Both the position numbers and the translations under genes were made by a program. The notes beneath the pieces are model-generated. The model did not search any database and was not told the origin of the DNA. It was given only the letters and a program-made list of their open reading frames with translations. Positions 1 to 13,900 of a stretch of DNA of 64,000 bases are shown one piece after another. The DNA is from Trachythela sp. YZ-2020 (taxonomy: Eukaryota > Cnidaria > Anthozoa > Malacalcyonacea > Clavulariidae), in assembly GCA_016169945.1 (NCBI GenBank), contig JADLSH010000061.1, forward strand, positions 1,116,001 to 1,180,000. The letters are read 5' to 3'. The first letter of the stretch is position 1. The number at the start of each line of letters is the position of its first letter.

Positions 1-725
1 TTTTTTATTAAGAAGATGCGGGGTCGATGTGAGGTCGATGTAGGTCGATGTGAGGTCGATGTGAGGTCGATGTGAGGTCGATGTGAGGTCGATGTGAGGT
101 CGATGTAGGGTCGATGTAGGGTCGGGTCGATGGCCAAACAAGCCAAACAGGCCGAACAGGTCGAGCAGGAATGACAAGAAACCATTTTATTTGTAATGGG
201 ATTTTATAGCAGTTGTCTGGAAATTCTCTAAAGCTCCTGTTTCTGTGAACATACCTATAAAACTTCTGTGGAGCTTCTGGAAAGCTACTGTAAAGCTTCT
301 GTGAAGCGCCCGTGAACATTCTGTGAAGCTTCTATAAAACTTCTGTGGAGCTTCTGTAGATGTGAGGTCGATGTGGGTTCTGTAGGGGTTCTGTAGGGGT
401 TCTGTAGGGGTTCTGTAGGGGTTCTGTAGGGGTTCTGTAAAATAAATTTTAAAGGCCAATCTATATCGAAATAAATAGCGGGACGCATCTTAACGCATCC
501 CGACGTCCCGTTTGACAAAATGTGTAGGTCTTGCCATGGAACAGGACGTTGGGATGCAACCCCTACAGAACTACAGAACCCCTACAGAACCCTACAGAAC
601 CCTACAGAAAGTTTTATAGAAGCTTCACAGTATGTTCAATAAAATGGTTTCTTGTCATTCCTGCTCCTGCCTGTTTGGCCTTTTGACCTGTTCGGCCTGT
701 TTTCGACCCTACATCGACCAAATTT
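1..725. mobile_element. Palindromic minisatellite-bearing foldback element
   Basis: Positions 1-130 hold an 11-12 bp tandem array (GGTCGATGTGA and variants). About 121-187 reappears inverted at about 644-720; both contain the CAGGCCGAACAGGTC and CAGGAATGACAAGAAACC blocks. Between them, 375-440 holds GGTTCTGTAGGG repeats and 545-612 holds the same repeat in the opposite orientation. GAAGCTTCTATAAAAC near 327 matches inverted sequence near 609. The whole is therefore a nested palindrome, probably a non-autonomous foldback transposon. Its left end runs off the window. A related GGTCGATGTAGGGTCGA patch occurs at 46690-46735. Confidence 0.65.
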
Positions 726-872
726 TAGTAAAAAAATGTTAAATAAATTAGTGAATAAATTAAAATACTTAAGAAATGATGACGTCATGTTAACTTTAAC
801 TACTTCTTTATACAGCCGGCCCCTGGCCACTGAGAAACATCAATATTTGCATAATTGTAAATTTTGGGTTAC

Positions 873-1988
873 CTTAAGATCAATTCCTCAGATAACAACT
901 GGTGGGCGTTCTTTTCTGTGAGCATATCTGTACAAACTTTAACAGCAACTTCTATTTGTTTTTCCTCGGTTATTTTCAAGCTGCCTTTGTAGACATCTGC
1001 AAATGTACCTCTGCCAATTGTATCGCCACTCCAATTTAAATCCGCGCTATTAATGCCGCTTGCAACAACTTCTTTAATGGTGAAAATAGACAACTCTCCT
1101 CTGATATCGAAACAATCAGTGTTTATAGGAGCATAATGTTCAGCGAGTTTAACCAGCGAAACACTTCGGTCCAAAATGTTAAGAAGTAAGTACATGTCCG
1201 CGTCAATCAGTTTCGAAAAATTGGATTTCATCTCCATCAAATTTATTTCTACTTGTTTAAACTTTGGTGCGATAAATTGGCGCATACCATCTTCATTTAA
1301 ATGATCTTTAAGGAATTCGCAAGATTTCTGACCAATGTAGCTCTCTTTGCTTTCGACAAACAACCGCTTATCGCGAACCTTCTTAACAAATTTCGTTATC
1401 CCAATCACACCCAGGACAGGAAGACTAAGAATACCACCAACGACTGCAAGAGGGGCCCAAATTGGACTTGTTATACCGATAGCGACTTTTTGACCAATGG
1501 TGAATCCGTCATCGGGTACTTTTTTTCCGACCTGCATGCCTTCCTCGACTGCTCTTATTTGAAACTCAAGGCGGGCGCTGTACTTTTTCAATCGTTTCAT
1601 CAGTGATTCAAGTGCACCTTTAATAACCCGGTTCTCCGCCTCCCATTCTTCTATCTTTTTCTCAAATCTTTTACTTATCATTGTCTGGATTTTCATTTCC
1701 GTTTCCTCTGTAAGCTCTTGCGATTCTGGACATTCGTCAGTGCTCCAGGTGGTAAACTTTTTCACGAAAGCATCTTGTTTAAAATGAATCAAAAGATGCT
1801 TAATAGCTTCCTTCGTTTTAGCTTCAAGCTTGTTTTCTAGCTTGCCGATATACTCTTCATAATTCAATTTGATTAATTCCAACGCAAGTTTTGCTCCCAA
1901 CAAATTTTCGATAGGATTATCCATCTGTTCATTTCGTATTACCATAGTTGTATGAAAATGTGTTCGCTCAAGAATAGAATCCAACCAC
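873..1988 (-). CDS. Exon: helical/hydrophobic-hairpin region and start of protein kinase domain
   Basis: The acceptor is TTTTTTGTTTAG, with the exon starting at 1988. The donor is ATCTTAAG|GTAACC, with the exon ending at 873. About 371 codons. A long charged helical part (KLENKLEAKTKEAIKHLL and so on) is followed near 1486-1397 by a hydrophobic segment (SPIWAPLAVVGGILSLPVLG) with a central Gly-Gly. This could be a membrane-inserting hairpin like the paddle of mitofusin/BDLP-type dynamins. At about 1015-992 lies the kinase glycine-rich loop GRGTFADV, and near 940 the VAVKVC lysine. The kinase domain is cut by the donor, and the rest lies to the left of the window. Nothing kinase-like is present in 1-872. 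Confidence 0.92.
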
Positions 1989-4900
1989 CTAAACAAAAAA
2001 GTACAATATATACATGTCAAGAACATCTAGATTTATAATCAAGAGTGGGGTTTTTGGGTATCAAACCGAGGTCTTGCTGTATACAGTATGTTCTCCAGGT
2101 TTCCTTTCCTATGTTGAATATTAGCAGTCAAGTGCCTGTATTCCACAACTTATCTTATCACCCTTTTATGTAATTTGAAAACTCTAAAGAGCGAAAAATC
2201 TCTGAGGCTGAGTATGATATCAATAATTATTCAGACCGAGGTCAATGGTATCTGCCGAAGCGAAGCTGAGTACAGTCACTGTCTTTCTCTAATAAAAATT
2301 TGGACATATTCTCTTGTTTGCAAAGGCAAATTTACCATTTTGTTTTGGCATTTTGTTTCGATAAAAAAAACCTATTATCCCACGCTGATGACTTCATTAG
2401 CGGAAGTGACGTGAGAACTACCGGATATTGAGAATTATCCGGGGCTTTTTGACCAATCAGAGAAGAGAATAGAGTTTGAATGTATAATACCGTCATTATT
2501 CCAATAAACGCCGCGGCGTTTATTACATTTTTGGCGCTTCATGTGCGGCGTTTATTCGAGGGCGGCGTTTAATCGAGGGCGGCGTTTATTGCAAATTTTG
2601 TAACAACAACTGTGAATTTATTGTTTATTAATTAAAACACAACTTAACGAATTTTAACACTCAACCCAAAAAACTAAGAATAAAATTCATGCCTTTTAAA
2701 TATATATAAATATATATATGGAAATTGAACTGTTCACTGTCTTATATAATGACTAAGTTTCATTCTATTTCAATGTCACTGTCTCCTTCGTGGTCCGAGT
2801 CTAACAGCTGAATAATAGGGCATGCATGCCTCTTCAACATCGGAAGACGTGTAATCTTCATTGTCGGAAGGATTCGTTTCTGGCTCGTCGAGATTTAATG
2901 TTGTCTTATTTTTTAAAGATAAGTACCGTAATTATTCGAATAAACGCCGCGGCGTTTATTAAATTTTTGGCGCTTCAGGTGCGGCGTTTATTCGAGGGCG
3001 GCGTTTAATAAATTTTTGCTTGCCCCTGCGGCGTAATCCAGGTTATCTGCCGAAGCGAACAGACTAGAACGCCAAGACTAGAGGTCAGTGAAAAGGATAC
3101 AAAAGTATACATTTAAACATTTAATGAAAATATATTAAGCAAGATAACGTTAATATAACGTAAATAACATCCAACATTTCATGTTTGAAATTAATGCAAC
3201 AAGTGTTAAACTTTACTACTTTTCGTTCTGATTATTTACGCTTTGTACTGTCAAATCTAAGCTGTCTGCCTTCTTTGCTTTCGTGTTTTGATTTCGTCTG
3301 ATCTGGCAGTATTTTTACGCTACTCTCGTTTGCTATCCTCTTACGGACATAATATGATCAGCTTCAAATCTACTTCAATCGGTGTTTTCGCCAATGTAGG
3401 GAAGCAACATACCGTATTTTGACATCATTATACCTCCATTCTCTTTCTCGCCATTCTCCCTGGACTAAGAATTCATTAACCTATTGTTTTGATAAAAAAG
3501 CGCCTGGTACTTGCCCCATGGCATCTATCTTTATTTCAGAGTCGTCCCTGTTCCTGAAGCAAATTCTGTTCCCGTAGGCGGCAAAGGAAAGCATTATCTT
3601 AAATTACTTGTTAGTATCGAAATACCATTCTCGTAAATCTCTTTGTGTGTTCATCGCCAATGATTGCATTGTTTCTGTATAATCTTTGCTGGTGCTTCTA
3701 CTTTCAGTTTTACACATTGTCTGTCAAATGCTTCCTTAGTTTCCTTGAATTGGACGTCCTTTATTATGTCTAGGTTCTTAAGTTCCTTGAAGTATCTAAT
3801 CAATCCAAATCTAGCTCTTCGAGTACAAACAGCCATTTTGTTTTCTGGTTTCTGCGTAGAATGTACTGAATGTTCAATGGCGTTGTGGGGATAAAGTTTT
3901 ATCTTCAGGCGTAGTTATTCCTCAAATATTGTTTTGCAATGTTCTGTGGTCTTTTTTCTGAGAACAATCTCGACATTTCATCTTCGTTTAATGAGGCAAA
4001 TCTACTAAACGCCATTTTGTTTCGAGTTTTACAGCTCGCGATATCAGTTCATAATTTTTTTTAAAGTAATATCAAAATGCCTTAAAGGAACCCTGTGTCC
4101 TTCTCAACGCTTACGTTCACCTCTCGTGTTGTCGTTCGCGCAAATTCGCCACTGACGTGTCATTATATATGTTGTCGCTCTATCTTTTTTGCAAAAAAAA
4201 CAAGTAATTATATCATTTGTAATGATATATCAACTATTTGGATTGAGACCACAACAAGATTTTTACTGTGGTGCCGGCAGGATTGTTTATTGAGAAAGCA
4301 AAATACGTTACGTAAGTTGTTTGTAACGACGTATTTCTAGGAGAGATCGAGTGCATTCAACCCGGTCTCAATTGGGGTCTCTAAAACGGTATTTTTACAT
4401 TCCCAAATTTTGAAACCAGTTTGGAGCAAAATATATTAGATATATTTCATGTTAAATATAATCGTTATTTTATATTTTTTAAGCTCAAGGACTGATTTCT
4501 GGCCTTTTCTTGTGTGATTTCATAGACAAATTACGTCCAAATTTACTTAATTTTGCATACAATTTCAGTTATGTGCAGAAGTAAGGTTTTTTAAGAGATC
4601 AAGTTCGTTCAAATAGTTTAAGGTGGATCAATACACTTTTCAAAAATTCAGGTGTGCCACAGGTGTTCATATACTTTGATCTTTCTACTTTCAAATTATG
4701 TTAGTTTTAGTAACACATAATTCATTGCTATGGCAACATACGCGTCCGAAATTCACTCCAAAATAGCCTATCGCCTCGTGTAGGAAAAAAAGCACTGTGA
4801 CCCCCACTTTTTTTCCGTCCATTATTTTACTTGCAAGACGGACTAACAATAAGCAAAATATATATTTGAAAAAGGCAAAAATGTCGTTTTTTTCAATAAA

Positions 4901-7900
4901 ATTTTCTTTGCATCACAGAATTTTTTTTATTTTTGGTATAATGAAAGATTTTTGCGGTGCAATACAGCATGCAAAATTTGAACATAAGTCACCGGATAAA
5001 ATAATGAGATAGCTTTAGCGCATTGTTTTTCAAAAATGTAATTTTTTAATGACGTCAGCAATTGACATTAAAGTGGTATATTACACGCGCAATGACGCGA
5101 GATGGCGCGAGCAACTGCTCACGTCAGATCATTTTGTAAGTTCTGTCGTTAATATTCCCGCGCGCTCAAATGGTCACACAGATTTTTTCATATAGTATGA
5201 AGTTTTGTTTTCTCGATTCTTGAATAAGGTTTTTGTGATACTATATCGAGCCACCTTAACAAAATTTTTGGAGATCGTTTTACTCGCCAACACCCAACAC
5301 TTCCCCGCGCTCATTACGTCTGTTAATTCACTTTATTGCTATTGACAAGTTTTTGTGCCGTTTCCTCTGGAATAAACAGCAAATTAAAACAAAAGCTTTT
5401 CAAACGTTTTTTCGCTTTGGTTACTTCTTGAATGTTTCTTTAGCTTATAGCTGTCAAATTGATTTGAAATTTGAATTTTGATAAAAACTGATATTGTAAC
5501 CAAAAACGGTTAAATTGCATCAGAAGTTGCATACAATAATTAAACGAAACTACATGATACTACATTATTAAAAAGTACAACCATAGGTTAATTATGTCAT
5601 ATTTACAAGTCATTGATTTAAAATACTTTGAGGAAAGAATGAGTTCCTAAAACGTTCCGTCTTACAAAAATAGTTTTTTTTGTAAAGGCTATTATGTCTT
5701 AATTCATAGTTAGTTAAAATTCTATTAGGTAAACATTCAGAAAGTTTGACATTATCGTGATTATCATTAAAAAACTTATCACGTCTATCTCTCAAACTAG
5801 TAATATCTAATTTCTTTAAAGCCTCGTTATACTTTAAGAAATGTAAAATAATTCTCAAAGCCCGCTTCTGTAAAACTTCAATTTCATCACTCAGGAAAAC
5901 AGGAATGTTGTAGTGCCAAACTTGGGCTGCATATTCCAATACTGGTCGAATTATCGTAATATATACTGTTAACATCGTATCTATATCTGCGTCGGCACGC
6001 TTTAGTAGTCTTAGCATATAAAGTCGTTTCGTTGCTTTCTTAAGAATATTTTGAATATGTTCATTCCATCGCAGATCATCTTGAATAGTAACTCCAAAAC
6101 TCGAGCGGAATTAACAACTTTAATAGGAGTTCCTCCAATAGTAAGTGGTGGAAAAAAACGCCCGTCCCTCGTAAATTGGATAATTAACTCCTTACACTTC
6201 GAAACGTTAAGTTTCATATTATTCTGGGTAGTCCATGTTTCCACTTCATCTAACAATTTTTGTAAATTACTTGTACAATCGCTTGCAATACTTTCAGTGG
6301 CAGTAGTGGCCACGTATTTCCATTTATCCGTATAGTTGATTAATAGGTCATTTACCATTACTAGAAAAAGGAGAGAACCTAATACAGTTCCTTGAGAGAC
6401 ACCTCCATTGACTGGTCGCCACTCAGAAGTATCTCGTTTCAATCTAACGCGTTGTTTCCTATTTGTCAAGAAATTCCTTATTTAGTTTACTAGTATCGGA
6501 GTGACACTTATATCGGACAATTTCTGGAGCAAAATGTTGTGATCAATGCGATCAGAGGCTTTGGAAAAATCTAATAAAAAAACTCTCACTGTTTTTTGAG
6601 TTCCATCAGTTTCTTTCAGCAGGTGTTGAATCAAACTAACCAATGCATGGGTGGTGGATGAGTTTGATAGGGAACCAAATTGTCGTATATCTATTTTATC
6701 ACGTATACACGCAATAACCCAGTTAACTACGAAATGTTCACAGCCTTTAGACAAATATTGGGTTAACGAGATTAGACGCAGATCGACTTTGATATCTTTA
6801 ACTGGCTTTGTTTTCGGAATGGGAACAATATCGGCACACTTCCATCTAGACGGTACACATGCTTGTCGAAAACAGGCGTTGAAAATAGACGCCATAGGGC
6901 CAGTAAAAAAAGGTGCATAAAGTTTTAGTACCCAGGCAGGAATGTAATTTGGGCCAGGAGACTTTTAATTGCTCAAGGACGATAACATGTTATAGACCTC
7001 ATCCTCACTTATAATGTAATCAGGAAATATTCCGTAATCAATTTCTGGAACAGGCAGAAGTGGAGAAAAATCCTGGGAGACTGATGAGAACATGTCGTTT
7101 ATTTCATCAGCCAATTGTTTGCCAGTAAAAGTTTGATTGCCAATAAAACACGTTGTAATGTCCCGATTACAGTGAGAACCTGGTAACGTTTTAATTGAGT
7201 CCCACCATCTCTTCACATTAAGTTTAGACTTAAGCTGTTCAACTTTTATTTTAAGGAAAGTAGATTTTAGCTAGGTTACGTAACTGTTTATACGAAGCCT
7301 CATCGCCTAGATTAAAAGCTTTTTGTCTGTCTCTAAATAGGTCTTTGAATTTAGCAGTTATCCATGGTTTATCGTGATTATGCATTTTAGCTATTTTACT
7401 TGGCAGGAAAAAATCCAATCCTGATTCTATTATATACTATGGAAAATTTCAAGTTTTTGTTCACATGGATCAGTATGGTATAAGGTACTCCAGTTAACGT
7501 TTGACAGCCAATATTTACCTAGAGCATTTTTGGGAGTTGTATTTCCTTTTCTCATTTTCACCTTTCTGGTTTCATTCTTCAAGTTAGATTGCACGGGGCT
7601 ACACAAAATAGAGTAATGGTCACTCAGGCCAAGCGGCCGGTGAGATAACTCGAGGAATGTAATAGAATTCTACTAGATTAGTTAGGACCAAATCAAGGAT
7701 TGTGTTACCTCTAGTAGGATGTTTCACGATTTGTTTGAGATTAAAACGTCGGCATAAACTGGAAGTACGGCATTTATTAAAATCGCCTACAAATAAAATT
7801 CCAGCATGGGGATATTTTGAGAGAGCTAAGTCCAACATAGCAGTTAAATGACTGAGTAACGCATTTGATTCATTGGATGGTGGATGGTAAATTATACACA

Positions 7901-10900
7901 CAATAATACAGGAAAACCCACGAGGCAACTTATACGGTCTGACGTACAGCCACAAGGTTTCAAAAGAATCATCCAGTAGATCATCTAAAATCTTAAAAGG
8001 TATATTAGATTTGACAAAAGCGCAGACACCACCACCGATTCTTAATTTTCTGTCTCGTCGAACGACTTTATAATTATCCATTAATCGCAATAGAAGCGTC
8101 ATCTATTTGGTCAGACAACCACGTTTCAGTGATAAAAGCAATATGAACGTTATTGTTATTAATTAAAACATCGAGATCATCCATTTTCTGAAGAAACGAT
8201 CTAGCGTTCGATAACAGAAAAATTGGCAAGTCATGATATCTACATAGAAAAATATGATAAATACACTAAATAATAATGAAATTTGCCAAGCAGTTCTGGT
8301 TGCCTGAGAAATGGACGTCACTCACAACATACTAATGAGTTATATATCTTTACAAAACGAAAAATACTCAAAATATCTATCAAGCTACGTTGAAATAATA
8401 ATATAGTTTGAATCTATGATAGTGTTACTATATTCTTACAACATTTTGTCAAGTTTGTAAAGCAAATATAATACAAAAATGTTCTGGTCATTTTTTCAAT
8501 TCTTATGACAACATGAGGGATGCCCGTAACCAACTACAACGCAACGATTTAAAACACGAAAGCACAAACCCAATGGATGTCAAAATGTCGACAAAACAGC
8601 TTATCAGGGTGATGATTCTAGCGCTGGAAAAACATTTGGATGCCGAAAAACGAAACAAATATTTTTTTGAATTTCACGTGTCAAAAGTTTTAGGTGTAAA
8701 ATTAGGCACTTTATTCTCGTCTTCAGCCTTGGCAGAAAATACTGATTCGTTGCGCAGATACGAGGGCAGTCAGCAGCTTTTCGTTCGACCAATATTTGGA
8801 AAGAATTCTTGTGACATTGCTCTTAAATCATCCCCAAATTAAATGCCTCTCGGGAAGGTTTCACGCCTTCAACACTCAATAGGGAACTTTAGATTTGACG
8901 ACGGCTACGAGAACGACTACGACTACGAGATTTTCCCGTTAAATATATCTGCTAATACAAACGTGTTACCATCCTCTCTTTGGCGTAGCACATCCTTATA
9001 GGATGAGCCAATGCGAATACAACTTTGAGTTTGTATTAGCAGATATTTAACGGGAAAATATGCGCCTGGCATATCGCGGCATATATTAACGCTGTTTTTA
9101 TCGCTCTAATTTGTATACCAGCTTTCCAAAAACATTCTTTGGTTAAAATTTGGCGTAAATTCTAAGCAGGTGGCTAAATTTACGTCAAATTTTAACCAAA
9201 TAATGTTTTCGGAAAGCTGGTATACCAAGAGCGGTAAAAACAGCATTAATATATACCGCGACATGCAATTCAACCTTGATTCGAACGACGTTCAAACATT
9301 AACGATGTTATTTCAACTTCGTTTCGACGTCAAACGGCAGACGTTCAATCAACGTTGTTACTTTAACGCTGTTTAAAGGTCATGATAGCAACGTCGATCC
9401 CATTTGCATTTTAAACCTTTTTTCCATGTCTATCCAATGTTTGAAAGTGACGTCGTTTCAACGTTGAATCGACGTCCTTTTGACCGCAGGGACAGAGATA
9501 CGCGTGCGAAATGTAGTTGCATTGGAAATTCGTAGTTATTTGTAGTTAAAACATAGCACTGTATAACGTTTTCATATATATGTTAATTCACTGTGATTAG
9601 TATTCTTAGTTGACCAAACCACAGTTTTTTAAAAACTGGAAACCGAAAAACTAGATAAATATGTCTAAATAATATCTGTAATATTTTCTGACAAAAACCC
9701 TTACCTACAATCCCTCTCAAGCGCTGTACCAATTGTCCTGATCATCATAGATTTTACTGCATCCATGAACGTCATGAACTGTTTAGAGATCATACCATAG
9801 TTTTGTGATAGGGCAGCATTGGTGGTTGACAGCTTAACAACTTGAGACTGGCAATCCAGGTTTGGCCAATATTTTTCCAGCTTTTCAGTAATATAACTTG
9901 TTATGTCTTCACTTTCAGAATCGTCTTCTATCAGATCCCATTTATTACAGACGAACACGGCACATTCCGAAATAAAGCCTTTAGGTAACTTATCTTTCAC
10001 GAGTGTAAGTAGCTTTACGAGCTAAAATAAAGTAATTGTAAACTGTTCAACTACTGCAGATTTACCTTAGTTTAGCTTCCTTCCATATGGGAAGAACTTC
10101 AATGAACACTTGCATTTTGACGAATAATAGAGTATAAAAGGCGAGCAAGTGACAAACTGTAAGGTAAGAAGAATTGCCATGTCTCATGCATGCATTCAGG
10201 AGTGGTTAAAAATTTCTAATTAAGGTTGTCTTACATGTGGGTCGTTTTGACCTTGGTTGGGCATGCCCAGTAGCTGTATTGGCCAGAATTTTGCACCGCT
10301 CCTGTGCTCGCAGAAACACGATTGAAATTAATATGTTTTCAACTTTTCCAGGCGAACTCGCGCATTCACGAGAGTCCACAGAACCCGCGCGGCCAAAGCG
10401 ACCGTAATGGAAAACGACCATTAATCTCGCGCAAGCGTAACCATCACAACCTTTAACGTTCAGGCTGTTGTTAACAGGACAATTAGCGCGTTAGATACCC
10501 ATTTATCATATTCATTTTGAAGTCAGTGTTGAATTGGTGTTGCTCGCAATCTGATTGGTTCCATTGGCAGTTTAATTTCCTCTGAACGTTATGGGTGTTA
10601 AAGATTGTCCATGCATACTCTAGACTCATACCTTTTGTCATACTCTTTGGTAAAACAAAAGACATTGATAGACAAACTGTGCACACACAATGCCAAAGAA
10701 TTTTTCAAAAACAATAATAGTCAAATAACCAACAATTGTTATTGTATATTAGTGTCTAGTTAATCAATGTATAATTTATCACAATTCGTAATCACGAGTT
10801 AGATTTCACATCAAAATTGCACAACGCGATTCATTGTACACAATTTACCTACCAGCGACAATCCCCGAAATGCCGTAGTATAGCAAAAAGCGAAGAGGCA

Positions 10901-13900
10901 TGAATAATATTACACGAGAATTGCGAATTTCTTCAAAAGATTTGAGATTATTATAAATGTTGGAAGAATTAATAGACCGCTAAAATAATGAAAAACATAT
11001 TCAAGATATTTTGAGTAATTTTACAAACTTTTTGGTGCGGTAATCTGCATTCAAATACCGACACAACGATCGATCATCCAATGTGGAAATACGTTCCTTA
11101 TACACAGAAAAACCCCGAAAATTCACGCCAGATTGTAGTAAAATTTCTGTAAGCCAGTCAGATGGACAGAAATAGAATGAATTGCTATTGTTTTTCCGTA
11201 TATTAGCTTCAATTTAATCAATCAATATGTGGTTGACTATTCCAAATATATTTTGCCCTTGTCTTGCATCTAGCTTTAAAGTTGCTTTTGTTGGTACTTT
11301 CACAATGTTTTCAGTGGGTTGATATTTGCTGCCTTGCTGAAACCTGTCCTGAAGACTTAATAGATGACAGCCTTGCAAATGATGAAAAATAGTGCGGAAG
11401 AACAAGGAACACGCCCATAATAGTGAATTCGCCTTCTATGTGAAAGATATGGCCATCGTTTTGAGGCTACAAGCGTTTGAAGAGAGTAATATATCACAAT
11501 GTTCTTTGCTGTAAACTGTACCCATATCGCCTCCCTCATGAAAATTTCACTAACCTCCAGGGGCCGGTTGTATAAACGTCTTTATTATATCCATTTTGAA
11601 ATCAATGGTGTTTCTTGCAATTTGATTGGTTCATAGGAGTGCGATTTAATCACGAATCGCATCATTTTGAAGTCCAAACAGGGCGATTCGTGATTAAATC
11701 GCATCATTTTTAAACCAATCAGATTGAAGCTCTGCACCACAGCAACCAATCAGATTGAATTATAGAAAATCAACTTGCCAATCAATTTAAAGAAGAATGT
11801 GATCTGGCAAATGACCAAATCTGTTCACCATAAATTGTCAATACTCTAGACTGCATTACTGCAGTTTTTTTCATAAAAATCAACATAAAGGCGAGTCAAA
11901 CATAAAAAGAATATCAAATAATTTTTCACAAATAATATTAGCCAAATTATCAACAAAATTTTGAATGAAACATTGATGATCATGTCATCTAGCTAATATA
12001 AATCTCGATAAGCCATTTCGAAGCAAGCTTACCCGATCCTGTTGAACTCCACCAGCATTTTCGCTGTTTACAACATAAACAAAAAAGAATGCCTTGGCAA
12101 GGTAATCTGTCACCATCTTATCCATTTCCGGATATTCGCCAATCCCCGGGCTATCAACAATAACTATGCCATCCTACAAAATGCGACATAAAATGGAAAG
12201 TTGGGTAACAGTTTAAGAATTCAGCCTTAATTAATTAGAGCACGTGTCACTGAAACTCAAATTTCTAAGGCTCATTTTAAATGCAGTGATAGGGATGGTA
12301 AGACAAACACTGAAATCAAGTAGAATTCGATGGAAAGGGAGGAGTATTTTCACACGAGTTGGCCTCTATAAATCCCTACTGACTTCAAAAATGTATCATA
12401 TAGTATACTCAAGATAACGTTTGATATATAAAATCTGGACTGATAAGGGATAACTCCTATAGGGAAACTATGTCAAAGAACAGTAGATAACAGACACTGA
12501 AAAGGAAAAATGCTGTTAATGTAAACGAAAGCAATGGATCTTGTGGACATAATATCTATAGCTGAATTATAAATGGATTCAATGTTCTGTATATAGAGGA
12601 AATTATTAATTTTTCACTAATGGTAAGGGTAAAATTATTGTCCAATGGTAATTTATTTTCAACCACAACAAGTGATTGAAAATATATTAGAAGCGATATT
12701 TAACCTGTCCAGACATTATTGGCTACATCGTGCTAAGCATACAGTAACACTCATTTGAATGTTCGCATTCTAAATATATATTTCAGTTTGACGAAGCACA
12801 CTAAAACAATTTGTAACAATTTGTAACAATTTGTAAATACAAACAATTCATTGTAAATTTGTAACTGTAATTAGTAACTTTTTGCCAACTACTAACTGTA
12901 ACTTGCATCGGAAACTAAACTATTCCCCGGGTCAAAGCCTGCAAAGCTGAAGTCCTTGCGTGTGATGGTGGTAATGTCGTAGTATTTAACACTCGCGCAA
13001 TATATAACGCAATAGCCTATGAACATAGACGGTAATTCGAATTTCCCCTCTCTGTAGATTCGCTTGTGTGCTTGTTCCCTGTATGTCGCCGTCCGCACTG
13101 ATTCCGGGGACAGTTGTTACGATATAGGTTAGATCTGTATCAAATTGCGTTGTTTGTACGCAAGCAACGTTTGCTGGTTTGCACGCCAAAACACGGCAGA
13201 AATTGCTATCCTGAACTGAAAGATATATCGGGATAAATGCCTTTAAACGCATGCAAACGTCAAGTTTTCTTAACTTTCTCTCTCACAAAGTATTTATATT
13301 TTGGTCACCTAAAGTCAGTTTTGGCAAGAAAGCGTCGATCAAAACTCAATATCACTCATCACTTATAGAATAACAAAAAGTCTGGAATTGCTTTTCTGTA
13401 TTAATTAAATTTCTTCAATCACTACGAAATAACTTATGGAACACGGTATGGCGCAAACTCCACAGAGGCCGATATATTCAAAATTTTAAGGCCGTCTGCG
13501 GAGTAGAATATAAGGTAGAAGGCCTAGGTGGATGAATATTTCGAGTGAAATAATATATACAATATTTTAGACCAGAACGGGAACTGCTGCGAAAAATGCA
13601 ACTCCAAGTCCTCCGAGAGAAACCTGCGGCCCTGCGATTCCGGTGCAGCGCTCTGACCACTGAGCTACAGAGTCCAGTTGCCAAACGTTAACCGCAAGTT
13701 CATGTAGCTATATATATAGATGCGGAGACTGCGGGTTGTGATAAGGTAAACTACAAGATGCTTCCTTTCTGCATCTCACTCGATTGAAATTAAGGTAGAA
13801 GGCCTACGTGGATGGATATTTCGCGTGAAATAATATATACAATATTTTAGACCTGGACGGGAACGGCTGTGAAAAATCCTTCGACAGGAATCGAATCTGC

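Noticed and set aside
1..872. Continuation of the kinase domain exons
   Set aside because: Checked for HRD, DFG and APE-type motifs on the minus strand; only the palindromic repeat and intron sequence are visible.
7081..7100. CTGATGAGAAC as a hammerhead core
   Set aside because: No following helix II/GAAA/GTC arrangement; it lies in LINE coding sequence.
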